Assembly: GCF_018156225.1 (NCBI RefSeq)
Contig: NZ_JAGTAR010000027.1
Span: 22,792-86,791 of the forward strand
From: Carboxylicivirga sediminis
GTDB taxonomy: Bacteria > Bacteroidota > Bacteroidia > Bacteroidales > Marinilabiliaceae
Length of the DNA stretch: 64,000 nucleotides
Direction: 5' to 3'
Positions 16,529 through 25,378 of the stretch are shown in pieces (positions within the stretch are counted from its first letter, which is position 1; the number at the start of each line of letters is the position of its first letter). The notes under the pieces are model-generated. The model had not been told where the DNA came from and ran no database searches. It saw only the letters and a program-made list of their open reading frames with translations. Both the position numbers and the translations under genes were made by a program.

Positions 16529-16627
16529 GAAGTATCAAGATTTAAGATAAAAGTATCAAGATAATCTCTAAAACGAAAATAGTCTTGTGTCTTGATACTT
16601 AAATCTTATGTCTTTTATCTTACTTCT
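16529..16627. repeat. Iterated inverted repeat, AAGTATCAAGA type
   Basis: The unit AAGTATCAAGA occurs twice in the left arm (16531 and 16551) and, in reverse complement (TCTTGATACTT), in the right arm (16590-16600). Further matching pieces AGATTTAAGATAAAAG / CTTTTATCTTACTTCT extend the arms to about 35 and 45 bases, with a loop of about 20. Same design as the CGCAGAG and AGAC-type elements elsewhere here, but a different unit. Confidence 0.55.
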
Positions 16628-16645
16628 ATAATAAATTACTTTGCA

Positions 16646-16653
16646 TATCTTTG
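16646..16653 (+). promoter_or_regulatory. Candidate -7 box of metG
   Basis: TATCTTTG, an exact TAnnTTTG match, 61 bases before the metG ATG. No clear TTTG at -33. The leader between holds a small hairpin GGTTG-TAAG-CAACC. Confidence 0.45.
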
Positions 16654-16714
16654 CGCCATTAAATTCAACCGTAGAATAGCAGGTTGTAAGCAACCATAAA
16701 ATAATTCAAGCAGA

Positions 16715-18757
16715 ATGAAGCAAGCTGGAGATTTCAAAAGAACATTGGTAACCACTGCGTTACCTTATGCCAATGGGCCCGTTCATATTGGTCACTTAGC
16801 GGGTGTGTATGTGCCGGCTGATATTTACGTGCGTTACCTGCGCCTTAAAAAGGAGGATGTGGTGTTGATTGGTGGCTCTGATGAGCATGGTGTACCCATT
16901 ACTTTAAAGGCCAAAAACGAAGGTATTACGCCGCAGGATGTGGTGGATAAGTTTCATGGCATCATCAAAGATTCTTTTGAGAAATTCGGTATTTCATTCG
17001 ATGTGTATTCACGCACTACCAGCAAAACGCATTATGAAACGGCTTCAGAATTCTTCCGCACGCTTTACGATAAAGGAGAGTTTATTGAGAAAGAATCGGA
17101 GCAGTACTACGACGAAGAAGCTAAACAGTTCTTGGCCGACCGTTACATTACAGGTACTTGTCCGCATTGTAAGAGCGAAGGCGCCTATGGTGACCAGTGC
17201 GAGAGCTGTGGTACATCATTAAACGCCACTGACCTGATTGATCCGCGATCAGTTGTGTCAGGTAGCAAGCCGGTCATCAAAACTACCAAGCACTGGTATT
17301 TACCTTTAGATAAACACGAACCATTTTTGAAAGAGTGGATTTTGGATGGCCATAAAGAGTGGAAGTCAAATGTTTATGGACAGTGCAAATCGTGGATTGA
17401 CCTAGGTTTGCAGCCACGTGCCGTAAGTCGCGATTTGGATTGGGGAGTGCCTGTGCCTGTTGAAGGCGCTGATGGCAAAGTGCTTTACGTTTGGTTCGAT
17501 GCGCCTATCGGTTACATTTCAGCCACCAAAGAACTAACGCCTGAATGGGAAAAGTATTGGAAAGATGAGGATACACGCATGCTTCATTTTATTGGTAAAG
17601 ATAATATCGTGTTTCACTGTATTGTGTTTCCATCGATGTTGAAAGCAGAAGGCAGCTACATTCTACCTGAGAACGTACCGGCCAATGAATTCCTGAATCT
17701 GGAAGGTGATAAGATTTCGACTTCTCGTAACTGGGCCGTTTGGTTGCACGAATACCTGGTTGATTTTAAAGATAAGCAGGACGTGTTGCGCTATACGCTC
17801 ACAGCCAATGCGCCTGAAACAAAGGATAACGATTTTACCTGGAAAGATTTTCAGGCACGTAATAACAACGAGTTGGTTGCCATATTGGGTAACTTTGTCA
17901 ACCGTGCCATAGTATTGACACATAAATATTATGATGGGGTTGTGCCTGCGCAATGCGAACTGACTGACTATGATAAGGAAACCTTGAACGAGATTCCTGT
18001 GCTGGTTAAAAAGGTAGAAGATGCGCTGGATAACTTCAAATTCCGTGAAGCTGTTAAGGAAGCGATTAACTTAGCCCGCCTAGGTAACAAATACTTGGCT
18101 GATACTGAGCCTTGGAAACTGATTAAGACAGATGCAGAGCGCGTGAAGACGATTATGAATATTGCTTTACAAATTACTGCCAATGTGTCTATTCTGATAG
18201 AACCATTCCTGCCATTTACTGCTCAAAAGATGCAAAGCATGCTGAACCTGGGTGGTTTAACCTGGGTGGACTGTGGTAAGATTGATTTCCTTTCGGCAGG
18301 TCACCAGGTGAATAAACCGGAGTTGTTGTTCGAAAAGATTGAAGACGAAACCATTCAGATACAGCTGGATAAGCTGCAACAAACAAAAGAAGCTAATGAA
18401 GCGGCTAATAAGACAGCGGCTCCAGCCAAAGAGAATATTGAGTTTGATGACTTTGTGAAGATGGATATCCGTGTAGGAACCATTTTAGAAGCTGAGAAAG
18501 TGGCCAAAACGAAAAAGCTACTTCAATTAAAAGTTGATACCGGCATTGATCAACGCACTGTTGTATCTGGTATTGCAGAGTTCTTTAAACCCGAAGACAT
18601 CATTGGTAAGCAGGTGAGTATCCTTGTCAATTTAGCACCACGCAGTATTCGTGGTATTGAGTCGCAAGGTATGATATTGATGGCCGAAGATGCAAATGGC
18701 AAATTGGAGTTTGTATCACCAGCCAATGCTGTTAAGCCTGGTTCGGAGGTAAGATAG
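16715..18757 (+). CDS. metG: Methionyl-tRNA synthetase
   Basis: 680 residues. Class I synthetase that charges tRNA-Met. The HIGH motif is in [11 protein letters not shown] (24-27), the KMSKS loop is [10 protein letters not shown] (near 330-340), and the four-cysteine zinc knuckle is [19 protein letters not shown]. The anticodon-binding helical domain follows (about 390-550). The C-terminal 110 residues are an EMAP-II-like tRNA-binding OB fold: [45 protein letters not shown]. The dimeric form with this extra domain is standard for Bacteroidetes. A strong terminator follows at 18782. Confidence 0.98.
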   Translation: MKQAGDFKRTLVTTALPYANGPVHIGHLAGVYVPADIYVRYLRLKKEDVVLIGGSDEHGVPITLKAKNEGITPQDVVDKFHGIIKDSFEKFGISFDVYSRTTSKTHYETASEFFRTLYDKGEFIEKESEQYYDEEAKQFLADRYITGTCPHCKSEGAYGDQCESCGTSLNATDLIDPRSVVSGSKPVIKTTKHWYLPLDKHEPFLKEWILDGHKEWKSNVYGQCKSWIDLGLQPRAVSRDLDWGVPVPVEGADGKVLYVWFDAPIGYISATKELTPEWEKYWKDEDTRMLHFIGKDNIVFHCIVFPSMLKAEGSYILPENVPANEFLNLEGDKISTSRNWAVWLHEYLVDFKDKQDVLRYTLTANAPETKDNDFTWKDFQARNNNELVAILGNFVNRAIVLTHKYYDGVVPAQCELTDYDKETLNEIPVLVKKVEDALDNFKFREAVKEAINLARLGNKYLADTEPWKLIKTDAERVKTIMNIALQITANVSILIEPFLPFTAQKMQSMLNLGGLTWVDCGKIDFLSAGHQVNKPELLFEKIEDETIQIQLDKLQQTKEANEAANKTAAPAKENIEFDDFVKMDIRVGTILEAEKVAKTKKLLQLKVDTGIDQRTVVSGIAEFFKPEDIIGKQVSILVNLAPRSIRGIESQGMILMAEDANGKLEFVSPANAVKPGSEVR

Positions 18758-18781
18758 AGACGATCTAAAATACTATAAATG

Positions 18782-18813
18782 AAAAGGTCCTGAATATTCA
18801 GGACCTTTTTTTG
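18782..18813 (+). terminator. metG terminator
   Basis: Perfect palindrome AAAGGTCCTGA-ATAT-TCAGGACCTTT followed by TTTTG, 25 bases after the stop codon. Confidence 0.9.
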
Positions 18814-18907
18814 TTTAATTTTTTGATAAAAAAACAGTTATTATTGAAACTATTATTTTGTTATTTCGAATAAGTAGTCTGTATATTAATCTATTATAAT
18901 CTAAACA

Positions 18908-19651
18908 ATGAAAAAACTTGCACTATTTTGCATGCTGGCAATTAGCATGACCATGTTAGCTCAAGAGGCTCAAGAAGTTCAGACGACACAAGATGAACAA
19001 AAAGGACCTTTACTATTATCCCCATCATTTACATTTTCACATAAGAAGCTTGCTTATGTAACTCTTGAAGATGGAACTGAAATTAAAGGTAACATTCAGG
19101 ATATTGATCGTGAAAAAGGATTGATAGAATTTGTAAAAATTAAAGATGGGCTGGGCAAAAAACATAAGCTTAAGCCAGCAGCAATTAAGCATATGTATTT
19201 ACCTCCAAGTGGACTTGATAAGGTAACTAATGCTGTTGATGTTTTGTATGACGCAAAGAAATGGAATGATCAAAGAATTGACCAGGACTTGATTAACCAG
19301 GGATATGTGTATTTCGAGCAGGCTGACGTGAAAATCAAAAAGAAAACAGAAAAGCTCTTGGTTCAGCTTTTAAATCCAACCTTCTCATTAAAAGTTAAGG
19401 TATATCATGATCCTAAGGCTAAGGAGACAACCTCATTGGGAGTTGGCGGAATTAATGTTGTTGGGGGAATTGCTAAGTCGTATTATATAATGAAACAAAG
19501 TGATATAGCAGCCTATAAACTTACAAAAAAGGATTATCAGAAGCAGTTTGAGGCTTTTTGGTCTGATTGCAAAGTGTTGGTTGAAGAATATGGCGATAGT
19601 CCTAAGTGGCGTGACCTAACAGAGCACATACATATGTACAACGAACTATAA
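18908..19651 (+). CDS. Secreted protein of unknown function
   Basis: 247 residues with signal peptide ending LAQEAQ (about 1-19). The mature part starts with a Gln/Glu-rich stretch, then a small beta-type domain (AYVTLEDGTEIKGNIQDIDREKGLIEFVKIKDG) that resembles an SH3-like or LSM-type barrel sensing a surface, and a longer mixed domain with a Gly-rich segment (SLGVGGINVVGGIAKSYYI). No family recognised. It is a single-gene unit bounded by the metG terminator and its own terminator at 19673. Its composition is more AT-rich than metG. Confidence 0.7.
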   Translation: MKKLALFCMLAISMTMLAQEAQEVQTTQDEQKGPLLLSPSFTFSHKKLAYVTLEDGTEIKGNIQDIDREKGLIEFVKIKDGLGKKHKLKPAAIKHMYLPPSGLDKVTNAVDVLYDAKKWNDQRIDQDLINQGYVYFEQADVKIKKKTEKLLVQLLNPTFSLKVKVYHDPKAKETTSLGVGGINVVGGIAKSYYIMKQSDIAAYKLTKKDYQKQFEAFWSDCKVLVEEYGDSPKWRDLTEHIHMYNEL

Positions 19652-19672
19652 TTGACTCTAAAATTTTATAAC

Positions 19673-19705
19673 GACTGTCCTTCGTAAAGTGGGACAGTCT
19701 TTTTT
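19673..19705 (+). terminator. Terminator after the secreted unknown
   Basis: GACTGTCC and GGGACAGTC pair across a 10-base loop and are followed by TTTTTT. Confidence 0.85.
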
Positions 19706-19801
19706 GGCAACAACCGTAAAGTAATTTTCGAATTGGATAATGCGGCCAATTTCCTTTATTACTTTGATGAAAACAATGTAAATGTGTTCAACCTGAACTA
19801 A
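19688..19801 (+). pseudogene. Possible coding remnant (3' end of a lost gene)
   Basis: A reading frame open from 19688 to a TAA at 19799-19801 has no start codon but reads like protein: GNNRKVIFELDNAANFLYYF then DENNVNVFNLN. It overlaps the preceding terminator and ends just before the next hairpin (19823). It could be the last 30 codons of a deleted gene, or chance. Family not recognised. Confidence 0.3.
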
Positions 19802-19822
19802 TCGAATACAAAAAACTAACCT

Positions 19823-19856
19823 AAAGCCTTAAGAGTCATCTTAAGGCTTTTTTTCA
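19823..19856 (+). terminator. Hairpin terminator before the DMT gene
   Basis: AAAGCCTTAAGA-GTCA-TCTTAAGGCTTT followed by TTTT: a perfect 12-bp stem. No intact gene ends here, which supports the idea that a gene was lost from 19688-19801. Confidence 0.85.
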
Positions 19857-19934
19857 TTTCCTTTCCGCACTTTTTACCGTAAATTGCAGCCAAATTTTAG
19901 TTGAAGCAACTAAACTAATCGACCTGGATTTTAT

Positions 19935-20384
19935 ATGTATTTAAAGTATATTCTAACGGGCATTGCCTTGTTAATTGGTGGCCTTTTGGCTGTTCAAGGC
20001 AGTATCAATTCGCAATTGGGAGGTTTATTGAGGAATCCGTTACAGGCGGCTTTCGTTAATTTCTTCGTAGGAACAATTATTTTGCTGGCCATTAATGTAT
20101 TTGCTAAAACCGAACTGCCGGCAAAAGAAACTCTTAAAGCCATCCCGTTATACTTGTTTATTGGCGGTGTGATGGGTGCCGTTTATGTGAGTTCAGCCAT
20201 TATTCTTATCCCTAAAATTGGTGTGGCAACCATGTTGGGTGCGTCCATTGGTGGTCAAATGATTGTAGCCTCTATAATTGACCATTATGGTTTTTTCAAC
20301 ATTACGGTACATGCCATCTCACCCGGACGAATTGCCGGAATTATTCTTTTAATTATCGGCGTGTTTTTAATTCAGCGGTTTTAG
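19935..20384 (+). CDS. DMT superfamily transporter, DUF606/YdcZ type
   Basis: 149 residues, five predicted TM helices (about 4-22, 37-56, 70-92, 95-113, 127-147). The hallmark GGLLAVQGSINSQLGGLLRN at 17-36 and AAFVNFFVGTIIL match the half-size DUF606 family, whose members work as dimers or fused pairs. Only one half is present here and no partner gene follows. Inner-membrane exporter or permease; substrate unknown. Confidence 0.85.
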   Translation: MYLKYILTGIALLIGGLLAVQGSINSQLGGLLRNPLQAAFVNFFVGTIILLAINVFAKTELPAKETLKAIPLYLFIGGVMGAVYVSSAIILIPKIGVATMLGASIGGQMIVASIIDHYGFFNITVHAISPGRIAGIILLIIGVFLIQRF

Positions 20385-20545
20385 AATTAAAGAAATTTAG
20401 CGTTAATAACTGACTGATTAAGTATAAGTTGGAGCGATATGAGACCTATCGAAAGTATGAAGATACTTGCATATGTTATTGATAATCATGCTCTATAACA
20501 CCATTAAAAACAGTTAAAAATTAGTTCTAATATCAACAAAAGGTT

Positions 20546-20553
20546 TATTTTTG
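20546..20553 (+). promoter_or_regulatory. Candidate -7 box of the methylmalonyl-CoA mutase operon
   Basis: TATTTTTG, an exact TAnnTTTG match 30 bases before the mutA ATG. The -33 region is poor (TTAG at 20521). Confidence 0.45.
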
Positions 20554-20582
20554 CGCCTTGGAAAAAAACAAACAGTTACATT

Positions 20583-22454
20583 ATGGCAGATAAAACAAAA
20601 CAACTGTTATTTAGTGATTTTCCACCAGTTTCTACTCAAGAGTGGATGGATAAAATCACGGCAGATCTTAAAGGAGCAGACTTTGAGAAAAAGCTGGTAT
20701 GGAGAACCAACGAAGGGTTCAACGTACAGCCTTTCTATCGTTCTGAAGACCTTGAATCAATTAACTACCTGGAAAGCCAACCTGGCGAGTTCCCTTATGT
20801 AAGAGGTAATAACGCGAAAACCAACAAATGGTTTGTTCGTCAGGACATTTTGGTGAAAGATGTGAAAGCAGCTAACGAAAAAGCGTTGACTGTTTTAACT
20901 AAAGGTGTTGACAGTATTGGTTTCGTAATTGAAGACAAAGCGCTTATTACAGAAGCTAACGTTGAGGCTTTATTGAAAAACATCATTTCTGACGATGTGG
21001 AAATTAACTTCAACGCTTGCTGCGGCAACAAGGAGTTAATCGAGGCAGTTGTAGCAGTTCTTGACAAGATGAACCGCAACCAGGCTGAAGTTAAAGGTTC
21101 AATTAACTTCGACCCGATTGGTGATTTAACCATCAATGGAAAAGCTTGTTGCGATATCGAGAAAGCATTAGACCGTGTGAAAGAAGTGGCTGAGGTAGCT
21201 AAAAACTTCCCACAGTTCAAAACGCTTGCAGTAAATGCTCGTCACTTTAACAACGCAGGTGCTTCTATCGTGCAGGAGTTGGCGTTCGGTTTGGCTATGG
21301 GTAACGAGTACCTGTCGCAGCTAACTGAGCGTGGACTTTCTATCAATGAAGCAGCAGCTAACATGAAGTTCAACTTCGGTATCAGCGGTAACTACTTCAT
21401 GGAAATTGCTAAGCTACGTGCAGGTCGTCTGTTATGGGCTAAGATTGTTGAAGCTTACAAGCCAACTGGTGTTGAAGTATGCAAAATGCATGTACACAGC
21501 GAAACTTCTGAGTGGAACAAGACTATCTTCGATCCAAACGTAAACATGCTTCGTACGCAAACTGAGGCTATGTCGGCTTCTATTGGTGGAACACAGTCAT
21601 TAACTGTTATTCCATTCGACGCACTTTACAAAGAAACTACTGAGTTATCTGAGCGCGTAGCACGTAACCAGCAGTTACTGTTGAAAGAAGAATCTCACTT
21701 CGAGAAGATTGTTGACCCGTCAGCGGGTTCATATTATATCGAAAACCTAACTAACAGCATCGCTGAGCAAGCGTGGGCTTTGTTTGTTGAGGTTGAAGAA
21801 AAAGGTGGTTACCTGGCAGCTATGAAAGAAGGCTTTATTCAAGGTCTTGTAAAAGAAACAGCTGACAAACGTCGTAAGGCAGTAGCTACTCGTCGCGAAA
21901 ATCTATTGGGTACTAACCAGTTCCCTAATACAGGCGAAATCATCTCTGGTAACATTGATGCCAGCAAATTAGTTAAGTCATGCGCTTGTTGCGAAACAGG
22001 AAACGATGTTGAGCCAATCTCATTGTTCCGCGGTGCACAAGACTTTGAAGAGTTGCGTTTAGCTACAGAAAAAGCAGCTAAGCGTCCAAAAGTATTTATG
22101 TTGACTTACGGTAACTTAGCTATGCGCTTAGCTCGCTCACAGTTCTCTGGTAACTTCTTTGGATGTGCCGGATACGAAATTCAGGATAACCTTGGTTTCA
22201 AAACTGTTGAAGAGGGTGTTGAAGCAGCCAAAGCAGCTAATGCCGACATCGTTGTACTTTGTAGCTCTGATGATGAGTACACAGAAGCAGCTCCTAAAGC
22301 TTTCGAATTACTAGGTGATACACCATTGGTAATTGCTGGTGCTCCTGCATGTGCTGATGAACTAAAAGCCAAAGGCATCACAAACTTTATCAATGTTCGT
22401 TCTAACGTGTTGGAGACATTGCAAGGGTTTAACGAGATGGTTCTAGAGAAATAG
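20583..22454 (+). CDS. mutA: Methylmalonyl-CoA mutase small (beta) subunit
   Basis: 623 residues. Partner of the B12-binding large subunit in interconverting succinyl-CoA and (R)-methylmalonyl-CoA. Family blocks: FPPVSTQEWMDKITADLKGAD at the start, KLVWRTNEGFNVQPFYRSED, then a TIM-barrel with GNYFMEIAKLRAGRLLWAKIVE and the mutase block GGTQSLTVIPFDALY. The C-terminal Rossmann-like domain (about 490-623) resembles a B12-binding domain but lacks the D-x-H-x-x-G motif, as expected for the small subunit. The large subunit lies downstream, separated by an inserted four-helix-bundle gene. Codon use is regular and typical of a highly expressed gene. Confidence 0.96.
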   Translation: MADKTKQLLFSDFPPVSTQEWMDKITADLKGADFEKKLVWRTNEGFNVQPFYRSEDLESINYLESQPGEFPYVRGNNAKTNKWFVRQDILVKDVKAANEKALTVLTKGVDSIGFVIEDKALITEANVEALLKNIISDDVEINFNACCGNKELIEAVVAVLDKMNRNQAEVKGSINFDPIGDLTINGKACCDIEKALDRVKEVAEVAKNFPQFKTLAVNARHFNNAGASIVQELAFGLAMGNEYLSQLTERGLSINEAAANMKFNFGISGNYFMEIAKLRAGRLLWAKIVEAYKPTGVEVCKMHVHSETSEWNKTIFDPNVNMLRTQTEAMSASIGGTQSLTVIPFDALYKETTELSERVARNQQLLLKEESHFEKIVDPSAGSYYIENLTNSIAEQAWALFVEVEEKGGYLAAMKEGFIQGLVKETADKRRKAVATRRENLLGTNQFPNTGEIISGNIDASKLVKSCACCETGNDVEPISLFRGAQDFEELRLATEKAAKRPKVFMLTYGNLAMRLARSQFSGNFFGCAGYEIQDNLGFKTVEEGVEAAKAANADIVVLCSSDDEYTEAAPKAFELLGDTPLVIAGAPACADELKAKGITNFINVRSNVLETLQGFNEMVLEK

Positions 22455-22912
22455 ACTTTGAGACTATAGACTTTTAGACAAAAGACTTATTGAGAGTATA
22501 ATTGTAATGAATAGGAAGCATAACTTTAAGGAATTGCAGATTTGGAAGAAGGGTAGGGCTCTTGTAAAGGAGATCTATCAGCTTACCTCTGAATATCCTC
22601 AATCCGAAATATACGGATTGGTTAGTCAAATGAGACGTGCTTCTGTGTCAATCCCTTCAAATATTGCAGAAGGTTCAGGCAGAAAAACGAGTAAGGAATT
22701 TAGTCGTTTTCTTGAAATTGCGTACAGTTCATCATTGGAGCTGGAAACACAATTATATGTTTCATGTGATCTTTCGTTTATCTCAGAATCTAAATTAGAT
22801 GAATATCTATTTAAAATTGATGAAGTTCAAAAGATGATTTCTTCATTTGACAGTAAAATTCTGGCAGATAGTATCTAATCGTCTATTGTCTAAACATCTA
22901 ACAATCTAAAAA
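22452..22912. mobile_element. Candidate IVP-type insertion unit between mutA and mutB
   Basis: The four-helix-bundle gene is bracketed by related arms. The left arm (22452-22490) iterates AGACT/AGAC units, including AGACTTTTAGACAAAAGAC. The right arm (22880-22912), read in reverse complement, gives AGATGTTTAGACAATAGAC, matching at 16 of 19 positions. Inverted arms around one small gene, inside what is otherwise a two-gene operon, look like a mobile or formerly mobile unit. No transposase is present. Confidence 0.45.
22507..22878 (+). CDS. Four-helix bundle protein (23S rRNA IVP / S23 family)
   Basis: 123 residues. Family marks: FKELQIWKKGRALVKEIYQL, then YPQSEIYGLVSQMRRASVSI, the highly conserved PSNIAEGSGR, KEFSRFLEIAYSSSLELETQL and a last helix KIDEVQKMISSF. 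First known from intervening sequences of 23S rRNA genes; homologues sit at many other sites in Bacteroidetes. Their role is unsettled; a pentameric nucleic-acid-binding bundle has been proposed from structure. It sits between mutA and mutB on the same strand, so it is transcribed with them, yet has no metabolic link and carries its own flanking repeats. Confidence 0.92.
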   Translation: MNRKHNFKELQIWKKGRALVKEIYQLTSEYPQSEIYGLVSQMRRASVSIPSNIAEGSGRKTSKEFSRFLEIAYSSSLELETQLYVSCDLSFISESKLDEYLFKIDEVQKMISSFDSKILADSI

Positions 22913-22914
22913 TT

Positions 22915-25071
22915 ATGCGACCAAAATTTAATAACATAGATATCAAAAACAAGCCTTGCGGAACGACTGATGCTAAGGCTTGGGAACAAAAGCACGGGGT
23001 GAAAAAAGACTGGGTGACACCAGAGCAAATCCCTGTGAAACCAGTTTATGGTAAGGACGATTTAGAGGGCATGGAGCATTTGAACTATGCGGCCGGTTTA
23101 CCTCCATATTTACGCGGACCTTACTCAATGATGTACGCGATGCGTCCTTGGACAGTTCGTCAGTATGCAGGTTTCTCTACTGCAGAGGAGTCAAACGCAT
23201 TCTACCGTCGTAACCTGGCTGCTGGTCAGAAAGGTTTATCGGTAGCATTTGACTTGGCTACACACCGTGGCTACGACTCGGATCACGAGCGTGTAGTAGG
23301 TGACGTAGGTAAAGCAGGTGTGGCTATCGATTCTATCCTTGATATGAACGTATTGTTCGATGGTATTCCATTGGATAAAATGTCTGTATCGATGACTATG
23401 AACGGTGCTGTATTGCCGGTAATGGCTTTCTACATCGTAGCTGGTTTAGAGCAAGGCGTTAAGTTGGAAGAGATGGCTGGTACTATCCAGAACGACATTT
23501 TGAAGGAATTCATGGTGCGTAACACCTACATCTACCCACCACAATTCTCGATGAAGGTGATTGCCGACATCTTTGAATTTACTTCACAGAAGATGCCTAA
23601 GTTTAACTCAATCTCTATTTCGGGTTACCACATGCAAGAAGCAGGTGCTACCGCTGATATTGAGTTAGCATATACTTTGGCTGATGGTTTAGAGTACTTA
23701 CGTGCCGGTGTTGATGCTGGTTTGGATATCGATGCATTTGCGCCTCGTTTATCATTCTTCTGGGCCATTGGTATGAACCACTTCATGGAGATTGCCAAGA
23801 TGCGTGCAGCTCGTATGTTGTGGGCTAAAATCGTGAAGCAGTTCAATCCTAAAAATCCTAAGTCCTTAGCGTTACGTACGCACTCACAAACTTCAGGATG
23901 GTCATTAACTGAGCAGGATCCTTTCAACAACGTTGGTCGTACTTGTATTGAGGCGATGGGTGCTGCCCTTGGTCACACACAGTCGTTACACACTAACGCA
24001 TTGGATGAGGCAATTGCATTACCAACCGATTTCTCTGCACGTATTGCTCGTAATACGCAGATTTTCATCCAGGATGAAACTCAAATCTGTAAGGCTATCG
24101 ACCCATGGGCAGGTTCTTACTATGTAGAGTCATTGACTAATGAGTTGGTTGACAAAGCCTGGGCACACATCCAGGAAATTGAGTCATTAGGTGGTATGGC
24201 TAAAGCAATTGAGTCAGGTATTCCTAAAATGCGTATCGAAGAGGCTGCTGCTCGTACACAGGCTAAAATCGATGCAAAGACTCAGACAATCGTGGGTACT
24301 AACAAGTACCGTTTGGAGAAAGAAGACCCAATCGATATTTTGGATATCGATAACGCTGAAGTTCGTAAGTCACAGATTGAGCGCTTAGCTAAGCTACGTG
24401 CTAACCGTAACGAAGAAGAAGTACAGGCTGCTTTGGCTGCTATCACTAAAGCGGTTGAAACTGGCGAAGGTAACTTGTTGGCCTTAGCTGTTGATGCAGC
24501 TCAGAAGCGTGCTTCGTTAGGTGAGATTTCTGATGCTTGCGAAAAAATCGTAGGTAGATATAACGCAGTAATCAGATCAATTTCAGGAGTGTACAGCGCA
24601 GAAGCAGCAGACGATAAAGAGTTTGCAAAAGCACAGTCATTAGCAAAACAATTTGCTGAGAAAGAAGGTCGTCAGCCACGTATCATGATCGCTAAAATGG
24701 GTCAGGATGGTCACGACCGCGGAGCTAAAGTAGTAGCAACCGGTTATGCTGATATCGGTTTCGACGTGGATATGGGACCATTGTTCCAGACGCCAGCCGA
24801 AGCGGCTAAGCAAGCTGTTGAAAACGACGTTCACGTGGTGGGTGTGTCTTCATTGGCTGCTGGTCACAAGACCTTAGTTCCTCAAATTATTGAAGAGCTT
24901 AAGAAATTGGGTCGTGAGGATATCTTAGTAATCTGTGGAGGTGTTATTCCAGCTCAGGATTACCAATTCCTTTACGATGCAGGTGCTGTGGCTATCTTCG
25001 GTCCTGGTACTTCAGTTGCTAAAGCAGGTTCAGACATCTTGAACATGCTGATTGAGCAGCATGCTGAGTAA
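22915..25071 (+). CDS. mutB: Methylmalonyl-CoA mutase large (alpha) subunit
   Basis: 718 residues. Catalytic adenosylcobalamin subunit. The N-terminal TIM barrel carries [18 protein letters not shown] residues ([20 protein letters not shown]) that line the CoA tunnel, then [20 protein letters not shown] and [20 protein letters not shown]. The B12 domain has the motif [16 protein letters not shown] with the axial His near residue 599, and the C-terminal Gly-rich [11 protein letters not shown] and FGPGTSV. Length is standard. Followed by a clear terminator at 25112. The pathway is propionate formation or propionyl-CoA use; the epimerase and decarboxylase are not in this window. Confidence 0.98.
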   Translation: MRPKFNNIDIKNKPCGTTDAKAWEQKHGVKKDWVTPEQIPVKPVYGKDDLEGMEHLNYAAGLPPYLRGPYSMMYAMRPWTVRQYAGFSTAEESNAFYRRNLAAGQKGLSVAFDLATHRGYDSDHERVVGDVGKAGVAIDSILDMNVLFDGIPLDKMSVSMTMNGAVLPVMAFYIVAGLEQGVKLEEMAGTIQNDILKEFMVRNTYIYPPQFSMKVIADIFEFTSQKMPKFNSISISGYHMQEAGATADIELAYTLADGLEYLRAGVDAGLDIDAFAPRLSFFWAIGMNHFMEIAKMRAARMLWAKIVKQFNPKNPKSLALRTHSQTSGWSLTEQDPFNNVGRTCIEAMGAALGHTQSLHTNALDEAIALPTDFSARIARNTQIFIQDETQICKAIDPWAGSYYVESLTNELVDKAWAHIQEIESLGGMAKAIESGIPKMRIEEAAARTQAKIDAKTQTIVGTNKYRLEKEDPIDILDIDNAEVRKSQIERLAKLRANRNEEEVQAALAAITKAVETGEGNLLALAVDAAQKRASLGEISDACEKIVGRYNAVIRSISGVYSAEAADDKEFAKAQSLAKQFAEKEGRQPRIMIAKMGQDGHDRGAKVVATGYADIGFDVDMGPLFQTPAEAAKQAVENDVHVVGVSSLAAGHKTLVPQIIEELKKLGREDILVICGGVIPAQDYQFLYDAGAVAIFGPGTSVAKAGSDILNMLIEQHAE

Positions 25072-25111
25072 TTAGAAATATTGCACGGTGCTTTGCATTG
25101 TGTTGCAAATA

Positions 25112-25146
25112 TTAAAAAGCCACCTCGTTTTGGGGTGGCTTTTCTT
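25112..25146 (+). terminator. mutB terminator
   Basis: AAAAAGCCACC and GGTGGCTTTT pair around TCGTTTTGG, followed by T-rich DNA. About 40 bases after the stop codon. Confidence 0.85.
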
Positions 25147-25295
25147 GTATTTATTGCCAGGTTATCTTTAATTATTTTGTCTCTTTCAGATGCTTTTAAA
25201 CAATTGAACCATAGTATTTACCTATACTTTAATGTTGATTTTTCTTCCCTTTCGTAACTATTCCGGTAGATGCCAGTAAAACAGCCTATAACCTG

Positions 25296-25365
25296 AAAGA
25301 GTTAGTTGGAATAGGGGAGCTTTTATCCTTAGGGAAAGGATAGATGTTAAGCCGGCTAGCTCTTT
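25296..25365 (+). ncRNA. Candidate structured 5' leader of the LRR gene
   Basis: AAAGAGTTAGTTGG (25296-25309) pairs with CCGGCTAGCTCTTT (25352-25365) over 14 bp, using G-U pairs at three positions, which points to RNA rather than a DNA palindrome. Inside it, TTTATCCTT (25322-25330) pairs with AAGGATAGA (25336-25344) over 9 bp with loop AGGGA. The outer stem ends 15 bases before the ATG, so it could hide the initiation region. There is no U run, so it is not a terminator. It matches no riboswitch I recognise. Confidence 0.45.
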
Positions 25366-25378
25366 AAAAATCGTATAA

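Larger units (their letters stand above)
25072..25378. other. 307-base intergenic region: terminator plus structured leader
   Basis: Contains the mutB terminator (25112-25144) and a strongly foldable segment (25296-25365) immediately before the LRR gene. A start-less open frame (about 25239-25342) reads IPVDASKTAYNLKELVGIG and could be a gene remnant, but RNA pairing explains the same bases better. Confidence 0.55.

Noticed and set aside
20385..20582. Possible cobalamin riboswitch upstream of the B12-dependent mutase
   Set aside because: The leader is short (-7 box 30 bases before the ATG) and no B12-box or conserved stems were seen.
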